Positions 51,976-60,960 of a stretch of DNA of 64,000 bases are shown one piece after another. Positions within the stretch are counted from its first letter, which is position 1, and every line of letters starts with the position of its first letter. The notes below the pieces were generated by a model. The model was not told the origin of the DNA. It worked only from the letters and a program-made list of their open reading frames with translations, and did not search any database. The DNA is from Datnioides undecimradiatus (lineage: Eukaryota; Chordata; Actinopteri; Lobotiformes; Datnioididae). The translations under genes and the position numbers were made by a program. The DNA lies in assembly GCA_008933995.1 (NCBI GenBank), contig WARS01000011.1:10879516-10943515 (forward strand). Reading direction: 5' to 3'.

Positions 51976-52715
51976 GGACGGATGTGCATGCAGTGGTATT
52001 TATACAAGGCTTAGATTTCAATACAGTGCCTCCTTCAGTATTTATAGTGTGGCCATCTGCTCTGAACAATAAAAAGAGATAGTTAATCCCTTAAAACTTA
52101 AGCCTTCCTTTTTACTGGCTCTGTTTGCTTTTGTTTATGTTTTGTTTAATGACTGTCTCTCCGTCTCTTTTAGATGCCAGTATGTCGCCTGATGCCCCTA
52201 AGCAGAGCCACTGGTGTAACGTGGCGTACTGGGAGCACCGCACACGTGTGGGTCGCCTCTACACAGTGTACGAGCACTCAGTCAGCATCTTCTATGATCT
52301 ACCTCAGGGCACGGGCTTCTGCCTGGGCCAGCTCAACCTGGAACACCGCAGCAGCACCGTTCAGCGCACACGAGGCAAAATCGGCTACGGCATCCTCCTC
52401 AGCAAAGAGCCAGATGGTGTTTGGGCGTATAACCGCAGCGAGCACCCCATATTTGTCAACTCCCCTACCCTGGACGTGCCTAACAGCAGAACTCTGGTGG
52501 TGCGAAAGGTGATGCCAGGCTTCTCCATCAAGGTGTTTGACTATGATCGTTCGTGCCTCCTGAGGCACACCACAGAGGCGGACCTTCTGGATGGACCCTA
52601 TGACCCCAACAGTGTGCGCATCAGCTTTGCTAAGGGCTGGGGCCCCTGTTACTCAAGACAGTTCATCACCTCTTGCCCCTGCTGGCTGGAGATCCTCCTC
52701 AACAACCATAGATAA
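33859..52715 (+). CDS. smad6: smad6, inhibitory SMAD (I-SMAD); four coding exons, 491 aa
   Basis: SMAD6 blocks BMP (and more weakly TGF-beta) signalling by binding activated type I receptors, competing with SMAD4 for SMAD1, and recruiting SMURF ubiquitin ligases. Join: 33859-34657, 37660-37716, 38398-38475, 52174-52715; every junction is phase 1 and the total is 1476 nt including TAA. Visible parts are a basic N-terminus (residues 1-19), a conserved island TVTCCLF (108-114), a degenerate MH1 domain (about 160-266), a PPPPY WW-ligand (269-273) in the linker, and a full MH2 domain (about 324-491) ending LLNNHR without the SSXS phosphorylation tail of receptor SMADs. Length matches human SMAD6 (496 aa by recall). 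It is SMAD6 rather than SMAD7 because of the LEQELK and [10 protein letters not shown] motifs, the linker YTETEA and the C-terminal [12 protein letters not shown]. An in-frame stop at 33802-33804 with no intervening ATG fixes the start. Teleosts often carry smad6a and smad6b; I cannot tell which this is. Confidence 0.97.
34658..37659 (+). other. smad6: smad6 intron 1 (3002 bp)
   Basis: Bounded by GTGAGT and TTTTGCAG. Mostly AT-rich non-coding DNA without recognisable exons or transposons. The notable content is a BRE-like site at 36744-36754 inside a denser stretch (about 36660-36790), plus a POU-type octamer ATTTGCAT at 34892-34899. Confidence 0.9.
36744..36754 (+). promoter_or_regulatory. 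smad6: Candidate BMP-responsive element in smad6 intron 1
   Basis: TGGCGCC directly followed by AGAC (shared C gives CAGAC). GGCGCC is the BMP-SMAD half and GTCT/AGAC the SMAD4 half of vertebrate BMP response elements. The run GGCGCCAGACTGAC differs by one base from what I recall of the ID1 element, so the resemblance is specific rather than just GC-rich. It lies within the host feedback gene. Spacing differs from the classical five-base gap, so binding is not certain. Confidence 0.45.
37660..37716 (+). CDS. smad6: smad6 coding exon 2: PY-motif linker (residues 267-285)
   Basis: A 57-nt exon between acceptor TTTTGCAG (ending 37659) and donor GTAAGT (37717-37722). It completes the split Glu codon and encodes the linker with PPPPY at residues 269-273, the ligand for WW domains of SMURF1/2-type E3 ligases, followed by [12 protein letters not shown]. 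It is too short to be found by ORF length; it was located from the expected linker sequence and the splice phase. Confidence 0.96.
37717..38397 (+). other. smad6: smad6 intron 2 (681 bp)
   Basis: Bounded by GTAAGT and CCCCCCAG. No ORF, repeat or strong motif cluster seen. Confidence 0.9.
38398..38475 (+). CDS. smad6: smad6 coding exon 3: linker (residues 286-311)
   Basis: A 78-nt exon between a pyrimidine-rich acceptor ending CCCCCCAG (38397) and donor GTGGGT (38476-38481). It encodes the Asp/Ser/Thr-rich linker containing [11 protein letters not shown], recognisable in vertebrate SMAD6, and ends TPGEFS. The length is divisible by three and both junctions are phase 1, so skipping it would keep the frame and yield a protein with a shorter linker. 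Nothing here shows that this occurs. Confidence 0.95.
38476..46600 (+). other. smad6: smad6 intron 3, proximal part
   Basis: Intron 3 runs 38476-52173 (13.7 kb). In this part I see no exons. Denser blocks that could be regulatory lie near 39380-39480, 41080-41420 and 43070-43500; the last includes a short G-run at 43520-43529. The rest is ordinary mixed-composition DNA. The reading frames present, up to 139 codons, show no family resemblance and lack splice support. Confidence 0.8.
46803..46846. repeat. (CA)n microsatellite in smad6 intron 3
   Basis: About 22 CA units, next to a G-rich block at 46680-46720. Confidence 0.97.
51923..51974. repeat. (GT)n microsatellite in smad6 intron 3
   Basis: About 26 GT units, roughly 200 bp before the exon 4 acceptor. 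GT repeats near splice sites can affect splicing in some genes; no evidence of that here. Confidence 0.97.
52174..52715 (+). CDS. smad6: smad6 coding exon 4: entire MH2 domain (residues 312-491)
   Basis: The acceptor is TCTTTTAG ending at 52173; the stop TAA is at 52713-52715. The exon encodes the [10 protein letters not shown] linker end and then a complete MH2 domain starting near [18 protein letters not shown] (residue 324 on). Signature segments in order are [68 protein letters not shown] and [16 protein letters not shown]. The MH2 fold mediates receptor and SMAD4/SMAD1 contacts. No C-terminal SSXS is present, which is diagnostic of an inhibitory SMAD. Frame and length are intact, with no sign of pseudogenisation. 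Confidence 0.98.
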
Positions 52716-53085
52716 CACAGACGGACCCCACAAACTATCCCAAATATCATCTACCTAGATTTAATATAAAGTTTTATATATTATATGAAATATATATTAT
52801 ACTTGTAAATACGGAGTCATTTTTACAATGTAATTATTTATGTATGGTGCAATGTGTATATGGACAAGAGGAAAAAAACGGAAAATGCACTTTGGCTTAT
52901 ATATATTATATATATAATTATATATAAAGATAAAGAATCTTTCAATACCAACTTGAGAAATTATACAGCAAAATTAGGATGAGTCTGGATTTGGTGTATA
53001 GTTTTCATATACTATTAATATCCAGACAAAAAGCTAACACCATTCACACATTGATAATAAAGTATTCGCATAATAATTCTCTTTG
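52716..53085 (+). other. smad6: smad6 3' UTR, AU-rich
   Basis: From the stop codon to the probable cleavage site. The segment 52755-52930 is dominated by TATA/ATAT runs that can fold on themselves, and an ATTTA pentamer lies near 52835. AU-rich 3' UTRs often mark unstable mRNAs, which would suit a feedback inhibitor. The 3' end is predicted, not observed. Confidence 0.6.
53056..53061 (+). terminator. smad6: Poly(A) signal AATAAA of smad6
   Basis: Canonical AATAAA 341 bp after the stop, followed within 45 bp by a T/G-rich stretch (TTTGTTTGGT) of the kind that serves as the downstream element. The first good signal after the coding end. Confidence 0.7.
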
Positions 53086-53089
53086 TTTG

Positions 53090-55480
53090 GTCTTCATCAT
53101 TAGCTCTTTGTTTACATCACATGCAATGTTTTCTCTGATTTTCTTTATGGCATCTTAACATGAGTATCAGTATGTATAGTACAGCCTGTTGTACTGTACC
53201 TAAAAGACAAACAGTACCACATCTCAGTTTACCACCAAGTATTATACTCATGTATGATGCTGACAGAAGCTGTATGTCTTTGTGTGGCATTTGTCATTTA
53301 AGCTTAGGGTTAGTTAGCCAGGGGGGTAGACGATGTAAAGATCAGAGTTGAGCTTGTTCTCAACTTGAATGGACTACAGTGATATCTGCTCAAGTTTTGG
53401 GTGAAGAGGACTTAATTAAATGACCTAAGCGGGTAATTTAGGCTTTATTATATTTCAAAAACATTTACATCAGGTTCAAGACTAGACTTAAAGAAAAGTC
53501 AGCTCAACTGATCCACATGTCCTTGAGGTCCTAAGGAGCCTCAGTAATGAGGCCCGAGAAGAGAATGTGTAGTGGAGGACAGTGTAGGAGGAAATGATGA
53601 AACTACTCAGGCTCAGCAGTTAGGTGATCCTTCCAAAGGTGTCTCTACTTGTGCACATCGTTCCTGGCCGATGGTGGCAGGTCTCAAGTCACCGCAACCA
53701 GCTCATCTCACAATGGACGTTGTTATAACTGACCAGGGATGCAGCACCCTGAAACCGCCACCGTGATACTGGAATCTGTGCAGAGAAACCAAGAAGTTTT
53801 ACAAGCCTACTGGAATCTTAAAAAACTACAGCCAAGGTGGATGTGGTTTAGCTGGCTTCCTTCATAATTGCTGGTGTTGGGTTGTCAGATTGGCGGTGGT
53901 GGTGAGGAGGGGGGGCAGAGGTCTCTGCCAACATTCAGCAATAGAGGCATTCACTAACACTCTGATTCTGGTTTAATGAGTGCTGAACTGTGCAGTTACA
54001 AGGATATGCGTTTTTAAAAGTGGTCTCTAAAACATCAAAACTGTAGAATGAGCTTTTTGAAGTTTGAGAACAATGTACTTTGAGCAGAGAGCTGCTCCTT
54101 TTTTATGACAGGTTGTCATACTTTTTGTTGAAAATGCTACTTACCAACTGTGTGCTGCTGAGTGCAGCGTCTCTGTCCTTCTCCTCCTCCATAAAGCCTC
54201 AGACAGCCTCCTCCAGGCCTGCTGTCTGTCTGGAGCCAAGACTGTGTAGAGTTCAAACAGCAGAGAGGAGTGGTTCCACTCCGCCTCTGTCTCTGCCTCC
54301 GCTCTCTTCCCTACAACTGGGGGCCATTATCTTGCTCCTTTGTGTCTCTGTTATGGGAAAAGGGCCCACATCACCACTGGAGAGGAACTGGCAGTCAATT
54401 ATATGGGGTGGCGAGGAGCAAAGACACGTAGTGGGCAGATTACACAAGCCACCACGTAGGGTATGAGAGGGGGGCCTAATTAAACAGGGCTGGGGAGAGG
54501 CCGAACGACAATACACATCTACTGTAGCTGCATATCTGCAAAGGGCGCCTGCTCAGCGCCGTTCCAGAGCTGGAATAGTTGTGGCAGGACGACTTAAACT
54601 CTGGGCAAGATGAAGGAGGGAAAGGAAAAGCCATGTAAGCAGCTTTGTGTGCTCCACAAGCTCAGGAATGGTATTGATTAGCAGGCTGCAGCCCTCAATC
54701 ATTTTCTGGAGGAGCCCGTGTCGCTCTGGGCCCCAAAAACCCAGCCGCCATTTTGTTCCAATGTTTATGATACACTGGGCTGTAGTTGCAGCGCTGCACT
54801 GATTAGAAACGGATGTCAGTGAGGAAACAACATAGTAGCTACTTTTCACAACAAAACAAAGCACCCTGTGTGTGATTGATACAGATATTCTGCTTTTGTG
54901 TTTCTGCGCACAAGTGAGCCTCTGAACTTGTGTGCGGACAACTGCTTTTTAAAGCTCGGCGTTTCGAAACCCTGTTATTATGGCTTGTGTCCTGCCAAAG
55001 CCTCAGTACATTCCTTAGACTGTAGATTCCTGTCTGTAAGCCTCTCCTAAGGCTCGGTTCTCCATGTTCACAGTTGGCAACAAAAGATTTAGGTCTCTCT
55101 GACAATTACAGTCAAAGTCCCTAAACTTATCTGCTCCCTCTAAACAAAATGGTGAGCACACCTGCTGAAACGTCACTTTGGTTACATGTGAGCGTAAATA
55201 AAAAATTAAAGATAATAATCTAAAAAAAAAAAGTGATTTCAGCCTGTCCTGTTGGACTCATGAGAGATTAGAGAGTTGAAACAGGCACAAAGTCAGTTTT
55301 CAAAAGTTGGTAGGTCATTTGACCCAGACAGATGTGGAACTACCGCAGCTCACCGCTACTCACTCCTTTTGATGACCTCGTGCTGCACATCTGGCCCCAG
55401 TAAAAACACAGTGAGGTAATAGCACCTTTTGAAATGTAGAGAGATTACACAGAGCGCCTGAAACACTTCCTGCTCTCTCT
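53090..55480. other. Downstream intergenic region, nothing coding recognised
   Basis: Non-coding DNA after the smad6 3' end. A pyrimidine/purine-rich stretch lies at 54170-54320 and an A-run at about 55221-55231. A denser block at 54340-54470 could be regulatory. In tetrapods SMAD3 lies beyond SMAD6, but no SMAD3 exon is in this window. Confidence 0.7.
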
Positions 55481-55499
55481 CCCTCTTTCTCGCTGTCTC

Positions 55500-55665
55500 T
55501 CATGAACGCCGGCCCACGGAAGTCTTCTCACCTTGACTGAGGGTGTTAATTACGGCTCCTCGCAGCTGCCATGCTCGCCACTTACTGGGCATGCTGACAC
55601 TTGCTAGCACACAAGGGGATCCACGCTCTCAGAGGGGATTATGGGCCGGCACGCAGAGCAAGCCA
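55500..55665. promoter_or_regulatory. Candidate conserved non-coding element
   Basis: A GC-rich, non-repetitive block with GTTAATTACGG (homeodomain core) flanked by GCCGGCCCACGG and GGGATTATGGGCC. It ends abruptly before lower-complexity sequence. Inferred from composition and motifs only. Confidence 0.28.
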
Positions 55666-55770
55666 GGAAAGGGAGACTTTTCCTTTTGAGTGTTTTTCCA
55701 CCTTAATAGGCTGAATTTAAGACTGTTGTGTTTGTGCTTTGGTGTGGGTTGCACGCGTCTTTGCCTGCAC

Positions 55771-55771
<1 letters not shown>

Positions 55772-55804
<33 letters not shown>
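55772..55804. repeat. (GT)n microsatellite
   Basis: About 16 GT units. Confidence 0.96.
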
Positions 55805-55805
<1 letters not shown>

Positions 55806-56131
55806 TCTGCAGCCATCAGAAGCATTTTCCAATACTTCCCCTTTGCTGATGAAAGTTGAAGCTTCCAGTGTGACATTTCTTTGTGTTCTATCTCCCTGAT
55901 GACTAACCATGATTTTGCTACTGTGCTGCAGGCCTCTAACAGAGCCTGGAACAGACCATTGAGTAAGCATTTAGGTGGTTTTTCAGAAGCCAAAAGCAGC
56001 CTGGTCCTGATGCTCCTCTGCAGATCCCACCCTCCCCTCGGTAATTACAGGGTGCACAGGGGCCTCTCTGACGTACGAAAAGGATTTATTTTAGTGAGTT
56101 TCCACAGAGGTTAAAAGAATGCCACAGTGTG

Positions 56132-56174
<43 letters not shown>

Positions 56175-57440
56175 ATAGACACCCATAGGTTCAACTCTGA
56201 CAGCATCTATCAACAGCCTATTGCTGCCTCCCAGCTCAAATCAAATGAGGACGGTGGTCCTTACTGTGCAGTTATATATTCAAGATATCTGAAAGAGCAC
56301 GTTTAACATTCAGTTTCTCAGCTGATTCGTGTAATTTTAAGGTTTCCTGAAAATCCTGTTTGCATTTGTTAAGAGTTAAAGGGTGAGGGCACACTTTCTT
56401 CTATCTTTACTATAGTCAATCTGACAGACATGAAGCTGCTCAGTTTCTCTCTACTAAAGTCCCCTTCAAAACAGAGTTTTCAATTTTCAATTAACCCCAA
56501 CCAAGGGACAAGGCTTTGTTCACTCCACAAACCCCTAAAATTACATTCTATAATATCCCGTTTTCTTGGAGAGGCAGAATTTTCTCTTCTTCTGTCTGCA
56601 TGATGGGTTTGATGAGAAGAAAAGATGTGTTCTGTATATTGTCTTAGGAATCTCTATAATTTATACCAGCCTTTAATGGAGTTCCTTTATGGGCTATAAT
56701 CAAATCCCTCCATACCCTTCTTTCTAAACTGTGAGGCAATAGCACATGAATGCAGTGTGCTACAGTGGTGCTGAGATACATATTTTTATGCCTGCATGGC
56801 TGTGGTTGTGCCTGCCTGTGGGTTTTTTTGGAAACATGACTCTTTGAGAGAACCAATCACAAATCAGTTTTACACTTTGTGCTAAGTAATACAAAATACA
56901 CTCACTTAACACAGAGTATCAAATGTTTTGAGAAGTAATCCCATATATTAAAGTATTTCTTTCTCATTGATCTCACTGAGAACTCAACAGCTTTTTTTCC
57001 ACAGGCCCACTTTGTCCTTTGAGAAGTCTGACTGAGGGTTTTTTTTTTTCTTTTTTTCCGAGGGGCCGTAAAAGAGATCTAGGAACGCGGCCCCCTTTTT
57101 TTTCTGCAGGGCTCCTAATATGTTCCATATTGTGAGTTTAAATGGGGTGGACTCAGGAAATGCAGTCACACTGCTTTGCCTTCCAAGCTTCCAGTCTGAG
57201 GTTTGGCCTGCAGTGCTGGTGGTTCTGTGGACTGGGGCTGATTGGGTGGCTGGAGCTGCCGAGGCGGTTAGGCTCAGCCATGTGGGCTCTCTTCCTCCTC
57301 TCCTCAGGAGCCGAGATGTCCACGTCGCTGGTTCTGTTTTGTTATGTTTCTCTGCCTGCAGAGGAGCCCCATCTCATGTTAACTGCACACTAATGACTCT
57401 TATTAATGAATCATTCTGGCCTGTTATGCAGTATAAAGGA
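55805..57440. other. Downstream intergenic region with no gene
   Basis: A CA microsatellite, T-rich runs at about 57038-57058, and a denser block at about 57110-57410 that could be regulatory (ACTAATGACTCTTATTAATG). A 130-codon reading frame at 57120-57512 runs into the dispersed repeat below and is not a gene. Confidence 0.65.
56134..56169. repeat. (CA)n microsatellite
   Basis: About 18 CA units. Confidence 0.96.
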
Positions 57441-57446
57441 ACAACT

Positions 57447-57670
57447 GAAGGAATAGACATTTTGAGAAAACCATTAATTCACTTTGTTGCTAAGAGTCAG
57501 ATGAGAGATTGATACCACTCTTGTGCATAAATGTACAGTAAGTCTGAAGATACCACCAGCAATTGGTCAGCTTATTATTGGAAGCAGCTAGCCGGGCCCT
57601 GTTTAAACGTGATAAAATCCACTGATCAGCATCTTTAAAACTCACTGATTAAGATATTATATCGCCTGTC
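57447..57670 (+). mobile_element. Dispersed teleost repeat, degraded copy, forward
   Basis: Begins GAAGGAATAGACATTTTG and continues through CAGATGAGAGATTGATACCA, CAGCTAGCCGGGCCCTGT and AAAATCCAC to TATATCGCC. This order matches a very abundant non-coding repeat I recall from percomorph fish genomes. It is degraded, with an internal deletion. The family name is not certain. Confidence 0.65.
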
Positions 57671-57763
57671 TTGCATTCTTGCACTGAATGTGAGATTTAC
57701 ATGCAATCAGCTGCAAATTCAGAAAGTTAAAGTAAACCCTGTGAAAAAACACACATTCTTTAG

Positions 57764-57876
57764 TATTTGTGTGGATTAAACAAAAAAAAACATGTTATTT
57801 GACATGAGCATTAGCTGTATCAAGTTTTTATGCTAAACTAAGCTAAGCTAATGGCTATAGCTTTATGTATTTTTCC
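57764..57876 (-). mobile_element. Same dispersed repeat, partial inverted copy
   Basis: GTGGATTAAACA and then TTTATGCTAAACTAAGCTAA followed by GGCTATAGCTTTATGTA are the reverse complement of the internal part of the repeat at 57447-57670. The two pieces, 93 bp apart in opposite orientation, form a fold-back arrangement. Confidence 0.6.
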
Positions 57877-57880
57877 TTTA

Positions 57881-59780
57881 TTCTCTCCTATCCTGCTGTT
57901 TTCATGAGGCTCCTTTTGTTTCCAGTGTGTTGTGAGATCTTCATTTAGCCAGTGCCAGAGCTTAAACCAAACCCTCAGTTGTTGGAGATGACTTTATGGA
58001 GTAGTTTAAGCACTCTGCTGGGCAGTGTGAGGCCCAGCTATGAGAAGCGTATCTTTGAGAAGCGTGAAGATGAGTGAGGAGGCTCAAATTCCAGTCCAGA
58101 GGTCAGGTTTCGCATTCCTGGGGCACACACCACTGCCTGTCTCCACACTGACATACCTGCTGAGTGTATGAGTGCCAGCGAGGGGCCAGGAATGTGTGCT
58201 CGCTCGCGTTTGTGTGTATGTGTGTACACATGCACATGGTGGAGTGGGTGTTTTTCATGCAAGCTAATGTGTCAAAATGAACATATTACATTCCATTACA
58301 CATCATCAAACATACATACGGAAACTTATCAAAGCAAACAAAGGAGTGAGCAGCCCACCCCTTTTTTTCTCTATCCCATATGTGATACAGGGGGAAACCA
58401 CACACAGATGTAGAGAGGAGCTGGCTCACCAAATCAAACCAAGCACTCATTACTCCACACACGCCATTCACAATCAGCTTACAGGGTGGATGGAAGTCCA
58501 AAAGAGCAAAAAAAAAAAAGGAGAAAGCCTTCTTCTAGTCTCAGCAGAGCTGATGCCCTTGAAACACAGAGGAATCCAGAGAGGGGAAACCGCTGCAGCT
58601 TTTAACCGCTCATGGTGCCTACTAGGCTGCTGTGCTGCAGCATTTTATTTCAATGTAAAAGCCTCGCTAAACAAAACTGACTTGTCTTTGTAATTGTTCA
58701 GTCATTTTGTTGTGATTTTAATGGGAGGAGGGATATGAATACCAGTCCAGCCTGCGCACAATGGTTTTCATTATTTTAACAATAGTGTTTATTTCACTGT
58801 CTTTGAACTAGGCCTGTATGAGTAACAGGAGGGGAAAGTAAATCACTAATTAGATTTAACTGTTGCTTTCTTTGTTGCAAATATAGTTACAAGACAGATT
58901 TTGTTGAAACTTGAGTTTAGAGCTGCACAGATCGTCTCTGTGTCCTCAAAGTTTTTGCTGTTTTCAACAATAAAAGGTTTAAAAAAAATCACTAAAACGT
59001 ACATTTGTCCAACGCTGCGTAAAAGTTTTATGGGCTATGACATCGTCTTGGATGTTAAAAGCAGTGCTCATGATCCTATCTCAATGCTATATTTATGTCA
59101 GGCTTGGCAACCAAAGTGCAGTGTGACTTTACATTCAATACTCACCTCTTTGCCAATATAGTTGCAGTAGACGAGGCAGCCTCTGGCCAGGAATTGTTGG
59201 CTCATCGGCTCAATACTATGGATCAGCAACTCAATACCTCCCAGCAGTAATTTACCAGTTGTTTCATGGTCACAAAATACAGAAAAGTTTGTACTGGGTT
59301 TCAATTTTTAAGTTATTTTTGAGTAAGTTCAGTTATCAAACATCAAATCAGATCAAGAAAAAACTCTGGACTGGTGTTTAGTCTCAGGTGCTTTTGTGGG
59401 GTCTCTTGAGAGCATAAGAGTCCCCTGAGGGCTTCCCAGCCAGTGTTAATAACATGACTTATTCCTCGAGGGCTGTGCAACTTGATCTCCATCTGACATT
59501 CCTGGGCTTTTGTTTGTCTCCATTTCCACTGCGCTCCAGCCCCAACTGCTTCACTTGTCCTGTGCCATCCCATATGAGGCTGTTTAACATCTTAATCTGT
59601 GGCTGTCTTTCATCTGGCTCCTGTTAAAGCCTTAACAGAAAGATTGTGAATGCTAACTTCTGTCAGCACCTGGCTGTAAGAGAGCAGGGGAGAGGTGGAG
59701 AGAGGGAGAGGAGCAGGCAGGCGAAAGACAGGGAAGGGAGGATTTAGAAAACCAGACAAGAGTAGAGAGTGTACACACTT
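57881..59780. other. Downstream intergenic region, nothing recognised
   Basis: Ordinary non-coding DNA, with an A-run at about 58509-58519. Reading frames up to 138 codons show no family resemblance. Confidence 0.65.
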
Positions 59781-59783
59781 GCT

Positions 59784-59845
59784 CAGTGGTGGAAGAAGAT
59801 CCTTTATGCAATTAAAATTGCCAATACCACTATGAAAAATTGTAG
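59784..59845 (+). mobile_element. hAT-like non-autonomous repeat end (fragment)
   Basis: CAGTGGTGGAAGAAG, then GATCCTTTATGCAATTAAAA and CCAATACCACTATG, closely follows the terminal sequence of a teleost repeat widely seen in fish introns, which I recall as hAT-type. Only the first 60 bp or so are recognisable. Confidence 0.6.
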
Positions 59846-60479
59846 CATTTCATGTCAGGCCCCTTCAAAGGGTGCCCCCAAAAGAAGAAAGAAAGCACAA
59901 AGATGTAAGGAGAAAACATAAACTGTCAATCGTTTTTATATACTTTTTTTCTTCTCTTCCTGTTTTGCCTCATTGGTCCTGGTAAATGAAATGAAATCAT
60001 ATACGGAGTTAATGCAGAAAATCGCTCTCTGGCAGAAATCAACTGCATGAGGTCAGAGATGAAAATGAATGGAAACCAATAGTTTGACCTTTAAAATGCA
60101 CTAATTATGACCTAAGTAACTACTAAGTGCAGTTTGCAAATACAGTGGAGCAAAAGATAAGATATTTCTGTCTATAAAGTAAGATCTGTCTGCTGTGCAC
60201 ATTTTCAGTCAAATAAAGGGGAGAGGAAAGACATTTCAAAGCAAATGTAACAAACTGTCTGCTGGTTTCACTGCAAAAAACTCCCAAATATGAGCTACAC
60301 CTCCACCGCCTCTACATGGATATTTATGTTCCCTCTGCTGTAATCCATCATATAGATCAAATGCCTGAGTGTGTGACATGCATTAATTTTCTGATAACTC
60401 TTCCCTCTATGCCGCCATCTCTGCAGCTTGTAACCATGAAAGGGGGTGGGTAAGCCAATGCTTTATTATCTTTGCTGCT

Positions 60480-60960
60480 CTCGTCAGTTTGTTGCTGTGC
60501 ACGATGGCGTGGTTCTCACAGATTCCTGTGGAGATTTATGTGAACGCCCATCCCCTCGCCTGTGGCAGCAGGTACGAGTGGCAGCGGCCTGTCAGAGCTG
60601 ACGGGCCTCGTGATGTTCTTACAGCCATTAACATGGCAAAGAATTGCTAATAGGAATGAGCCCCCAGCAAGAGAAGCCAGGTCAGCTTCGGTACAGCATG
60701 CCATGGTGTATCAGACAACTGGGGATCCTATTGTCGTTAGGGGGACAACAATGGCGTAAACATAAAGCAGCACGTATATCAGTTCAGTCTCTGTGGCATC
60801 ACTAAGTACATCTCCTCTCTCCACTGGCATTCCTCTAATTGCTTGAGTCTTTTTTCTTTGGCCTGTATGAACAAAATGAAGCAATCCAGGGGAATTAATA
60901 TAAATGCTGTAATAACTGCCCTCAGGGCTACTCAAAATCAGGATAATAGCAGGCGCCTTG
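60480..60960. promoter_or_regulatory. Strong candidate conserved non-coding element / enhancer
   Basis: A non-coding, non-repetitive block with SOX sites (CCTATTGTCG; AACAATGG 60747-60754), an adjacent forkhead site GTAAACA (60756-60762), homeodomain cores (GCCATTAACATGG, TTGCTAATAGG, GAATTAATATAAATG) and E-box-like motifs. This concentration is unusual for the window. It lies about 8 kb past smad6, so it could act on smad6 or on a downstream gene. Confidence 0.4.

Larger units (their letters stand above)
46601..52173 (+). other. smad6: smad6 intron 3, distal part
   Basis: Non-coding. It holds a G/C-rich purine tract and CA microsatellite (46620-46846), a pyrimidine-rich stretch (about 47458-47520), GC-rich blocks near 47990-48310 and 51000-51280, and a GT microsatellite (51923-51974). 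No exon was recognised before exon 4. Confidence 0.8.

Noticed and set aside
52022..52050. TACAGTGCCTCCTTCAGTATT resembling a mariner-type terminus before exon 4
   Set aside because: The match is short and imperfect, with no second terminus.
57120..57512. 130-codon (+) reading frame
   Set aside because: Its 3' third lies inside the dispersed repeat beginning at 57447, so it is a chance frame.
60142..60170. TACAGTGGAGCAAAA resembling a Tc1-like inverted terminus
   Set aside because: Only about 15-20 bases resemble it and no partner terminus or transposase remnant was seen.
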